A stretch of 64,000 nt of DNA from Equus caballus (lineage: Eukaryota; Chordata; Mammalia; Perissodactyla; Equidae), in NCBI RefSeq assembly GCF_041296265.1, contig NC_091695.1, positions 12,011,001 through 12,075,000 on the forward strand, read 5' to 3'. Positions 62,030 to 64,000 of this stretch are shown here, piece by piece. Numbering within the stretch: the stretch's first letter is position 1; each line of letters starts with the position of its first letter. The position numbers and the translations under genes are program-made. The notes beneath the pieces were generated by a model. The model saw nothing but the letters and a program-made list of their open reading frames with translations. It did not search any database and was not told where the DNA came from.

Positions 62030-62215
62030 GACAATGAACGATAACTGTGTCTCAAACTGTGCTAAGTGCTTTCTCACATCCATTACCTTATTTAACTTTC
62101 TTAACATCCCCTGAAGTAGGCATCATTAACTCAGTTTTATAAATGAGGAAGAAAGAGGTTAATGCAGGGGCTGGATTCAAACCTGGTCCTTTGCCACTAT
62201 GCTCTGCAGCTCCCC
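62030..62215 (-). mobile_element. MIR SINE, minus orientation
   Basis: TGTGCTAAGTGCTTTCTCAC, ACTCAGTTTTATAAATGAGG and GGCTGGATTCAAACCTGG in reverse MIR order. Confidence 0.85.
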
Positions 62216-62499
62216 TAATTCTCGGATCCTTTCTAGGCCATTTTTTCATCTGTAAAAGGAGGGATGAGCTCTTGAGTTTGAAGGGAGGCAGTGTACCCAG
62301 TTGATCCTGCAGTTAGGCACAGTCAACAAGATGTAAGTGGAAATTATTGGGAGAGAATGTGCTTTAAAGGGACTGACTCATCAGAGGGGCCCACTCTTTT
62401 TGCCCTCTCTCTTCTCTTCCCTCTTCCTGGAATGTATACCTGAAGGCTGGAGCCCCAGTTGCCATCTTGGTCCAGGAGACAAGGAAGTGTTCTAAGACA

Positions 62500-63060
62500 C
62501 AGTGTTAAGTAGGTGCTCAGGAGGAAGCTGAGATGAATAAGACCTAGAGACCCTGCCCTAATGGAGCTAATCATTTAGTGGGAGTGGCTGGATGTGGATA
62601 CAAAGCACCACAATAAATGGAAAGAGATCAGTGCCAGGAGAGAGCTGCAAAGGGCTATGAGAGCTAGAGACAGAGAAATTCCACCTGGGGGGATCAGGGA
62701 AGGTGTTAGAGCAGGCTACTTGTAAATAATGGTGAGGATTTGACATAGACGGAGGAGTGAGGGGATGGGATCCAGTCAAAGGTAAAAGCATGAACAAAGG
62801 CGTGGAGGTGGCCTAGACAACACAGAAGGGTTTGTGAAGGGAAGTTATGGCGGGTAAAGTGTGTGAAGCTCACATGCTGAGCTAAGGAGCTTGGTTTATC
62901 CTGCAGCAGAGGGGAGAGTGCTCAGAACTGTATTTTAAAAAGATTACTCTGGCTGCAGAGTGAAAGATGGGACCCAGAAGAAGAGTGGAGAGGCAGGGAG
63001 ATGTGCGAGAAAATAGTGTCCCGATGAATCTCAACTACGCAGGGCTAGTAAGAAAGGAGA
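62500..63060 (-). mobile_element. L2 LINE fragment, minus orientation
   Basis: GCCCTAATGGAGCTAATC, GGAGGTGGCCTAGACAACAC and ATTTTAAAAAGATTACTCTG then GCTGCAGAGTG match reverse L2 over several hundred bases. Confidence 0.7.
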
Positions 63061-63751
63061 AGAAAGGGAAGAGAGAGATGACAGAGAGACTGAGAAGAGA
63101 GATTCAGAGATTGACAAAAGAGTGTGTGCACAAACTCACAATTTAATTAGCTTCCTGGTTTGCTGGTGGATAACAGGGGAATTAGCAGAGCTCAGAGTCT
63201 GGGGACCTTGCTGGGAGTGACCTTGAGGGGAAGTTAATGAGAAAGATGACAACATGCCCCGGGGAGAAATGAAAGAGGAGAAATCATTAGACAAGCAGAG
63301 ATGCCGGCAGGAGAAACAGATGTCTGGGGCGAAACCCCTGCCTTCCTGGGAGATTTCACCCCTCCAGGGGAGTAGATGTTTAGATCTCCCGGGTTGGGCT
63401 CCTGGCACCATCACCCCAGGTTACAATTCCTCTGAGTACCTGCTCCATGACCCAGGAGTGGGGAGCTGGGAGCGTCTGTGAGGATCAGACCTCAACTCTC
63501 CCTTGGCCCTTTTCCCAGATGGGGACCTGAAGACCCATGCCCCTTCTGCAGATGGGGAGGTTGAGGCCAGGGAAGGGGAGATGACTTGTTCATGACCAGA
63601 TGTGGCAAACTGCATTTTCCAAAGTCAGCTGTGACAGGATTGCCCATCCCACATGCTCTTCCTACACTGTGACCTTGCCGTTCCCCTCCTTATAAGAGGA
63701 GGGCTTAGGTTGGGTCATAAAAGGTGATACTGATTATGTCTCACTTGCTCT

Positions 63752-63980
63752 TTTTTTTTTTTCTTTAAAGATTTTATTTTTTCCTTTTTCTCCCCAAATC
63801 CCCCTAGTACATAGTTGTGTATTTTTAGTTGTGGGTCCTTCTAGTTGTGGCGTGTGGAATGCTGCCTCAGCATGGCTTGATGAGCGGTGCCATGTCCGTG
63901 CCCAGGATCCGAACTGGCGAAACCCTGGGCCGCTGAAGCAGAGCGTGTGAACTTAACCACTCGGCCACGGGGCTGGCCCC
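63752..63980 (-). mobile_element. Young ERE2/3 SINE, minus orientation
   Basis: Near-consensus: CTTTAAAGATTTTATTTTTTCC, CTTCTAGTTGTGGCGTGTGG and ends CGGCCACGGGGCTGGCCCC. Many intact CpGs point to a recent insertion. Confidence 0.95.
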
Positions 63981-64000
63981 TTGCCTGCTCTCTTGAAACT

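Larger units (their letters stand above)
60061..63751. other. Intergenic, right of C1QTNF4
   Basis: No gene recognised. Old MIR and L2 pieces are listed separately; other parts are unassigned. MTCH2 is expected beyond 64 kb by synteny. Confidence 0.6.

Overview
This is a mammalian nuclear window, almost certainly from a horse or close relative (Equus). The main evidence is more than twenty copies of the perissodactyl tRNA-derived SINE family ERE, with heads of the type GGGGCCGGCCCCGTGGC and bodies such as CCACAACTAGAAGGACCC or GAGGAAGATGGGC. Some copies still carry clear target-site duplications. Ordinary intron-bearing mammalian genes, CpG-island promoters and ancient MIR, L2, L1M and MER5-type repeats agree with this. 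The gene order matches human 11p11.2: CELF1, PTPMT1, KBTBD4, NDUFS3, FAM180B, C1QTNF4. MTCH2 would be expected just beyond the right edge.

Layout. From 1 to about 24.15 kb lies what I infer to be the first intron of CELF1 (minus strand), with no convincing coding exon. It holds EREs, MIRs, L2 and L1 pieces and one DNA transposon. At 24.15-24.31 kb is the inferred non-coding first exon of CELF1 inside a strong CpG island (about 23.56-24.64 kb). From 24.65 to 35.7 kb is an intergenic repeat zone with nested L1 and ERE insertions. PTPMT1 (+) has four coding exons at 36.23-41.55 kb; its intron 2 carries a dense six-ERE cluster. KBTBD4 (-) runs from 46.48 down to 42.84 kb and meets PTPMT1 tail to tail. 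It shares a divergent promoter with NDUFS3 (+), seven coding exons at 46.62-51.55 kb. FAM180B (+) has three coding exons at 53.05-54.63 kb. C1QTNF4 (-) is coded in one exon at 55.88-56.85 kb, with an inferred 5'UTR exon and CpG island near 59.7 kb. The rest, to 64 kb, is intergenic with old repeats and a young ERE.

Functionally the genes are neighbours rather than a pathway. PTPMT1 (cardiolipin synthesis phosphatase) and NDUFS3 (complex I) both act at the inner mitochondrial membrane. KBTBD4 is a CUL3 substrate adaptor, C1QTNF4 a secreted C1q/TNF-like protein, and FAM180B a small predicted secreted protein. All spliced coding sequences were rebuilt by hand with intact frames and GT/AG junctions: 201 aa for PTPMT1, 518 or 534 aa for KBTBD4, 263 aa for NDUFS3, 183 aa for FAM180B and 324 aa for C1QTNF4.

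I did not find an undescribed biological system. The most interesting items are serial ERE insertions at reused target sites, a clean nested L1 with a 24-bp duplication, a long in-frame 5' extension of PTPMT1, a degenerate tandem module upstream of PTPMT1, a candidate solo LTR inside a MIR in NDUFS3, and an unrecognised protein-like stretch near 18.8-19.1 kb.
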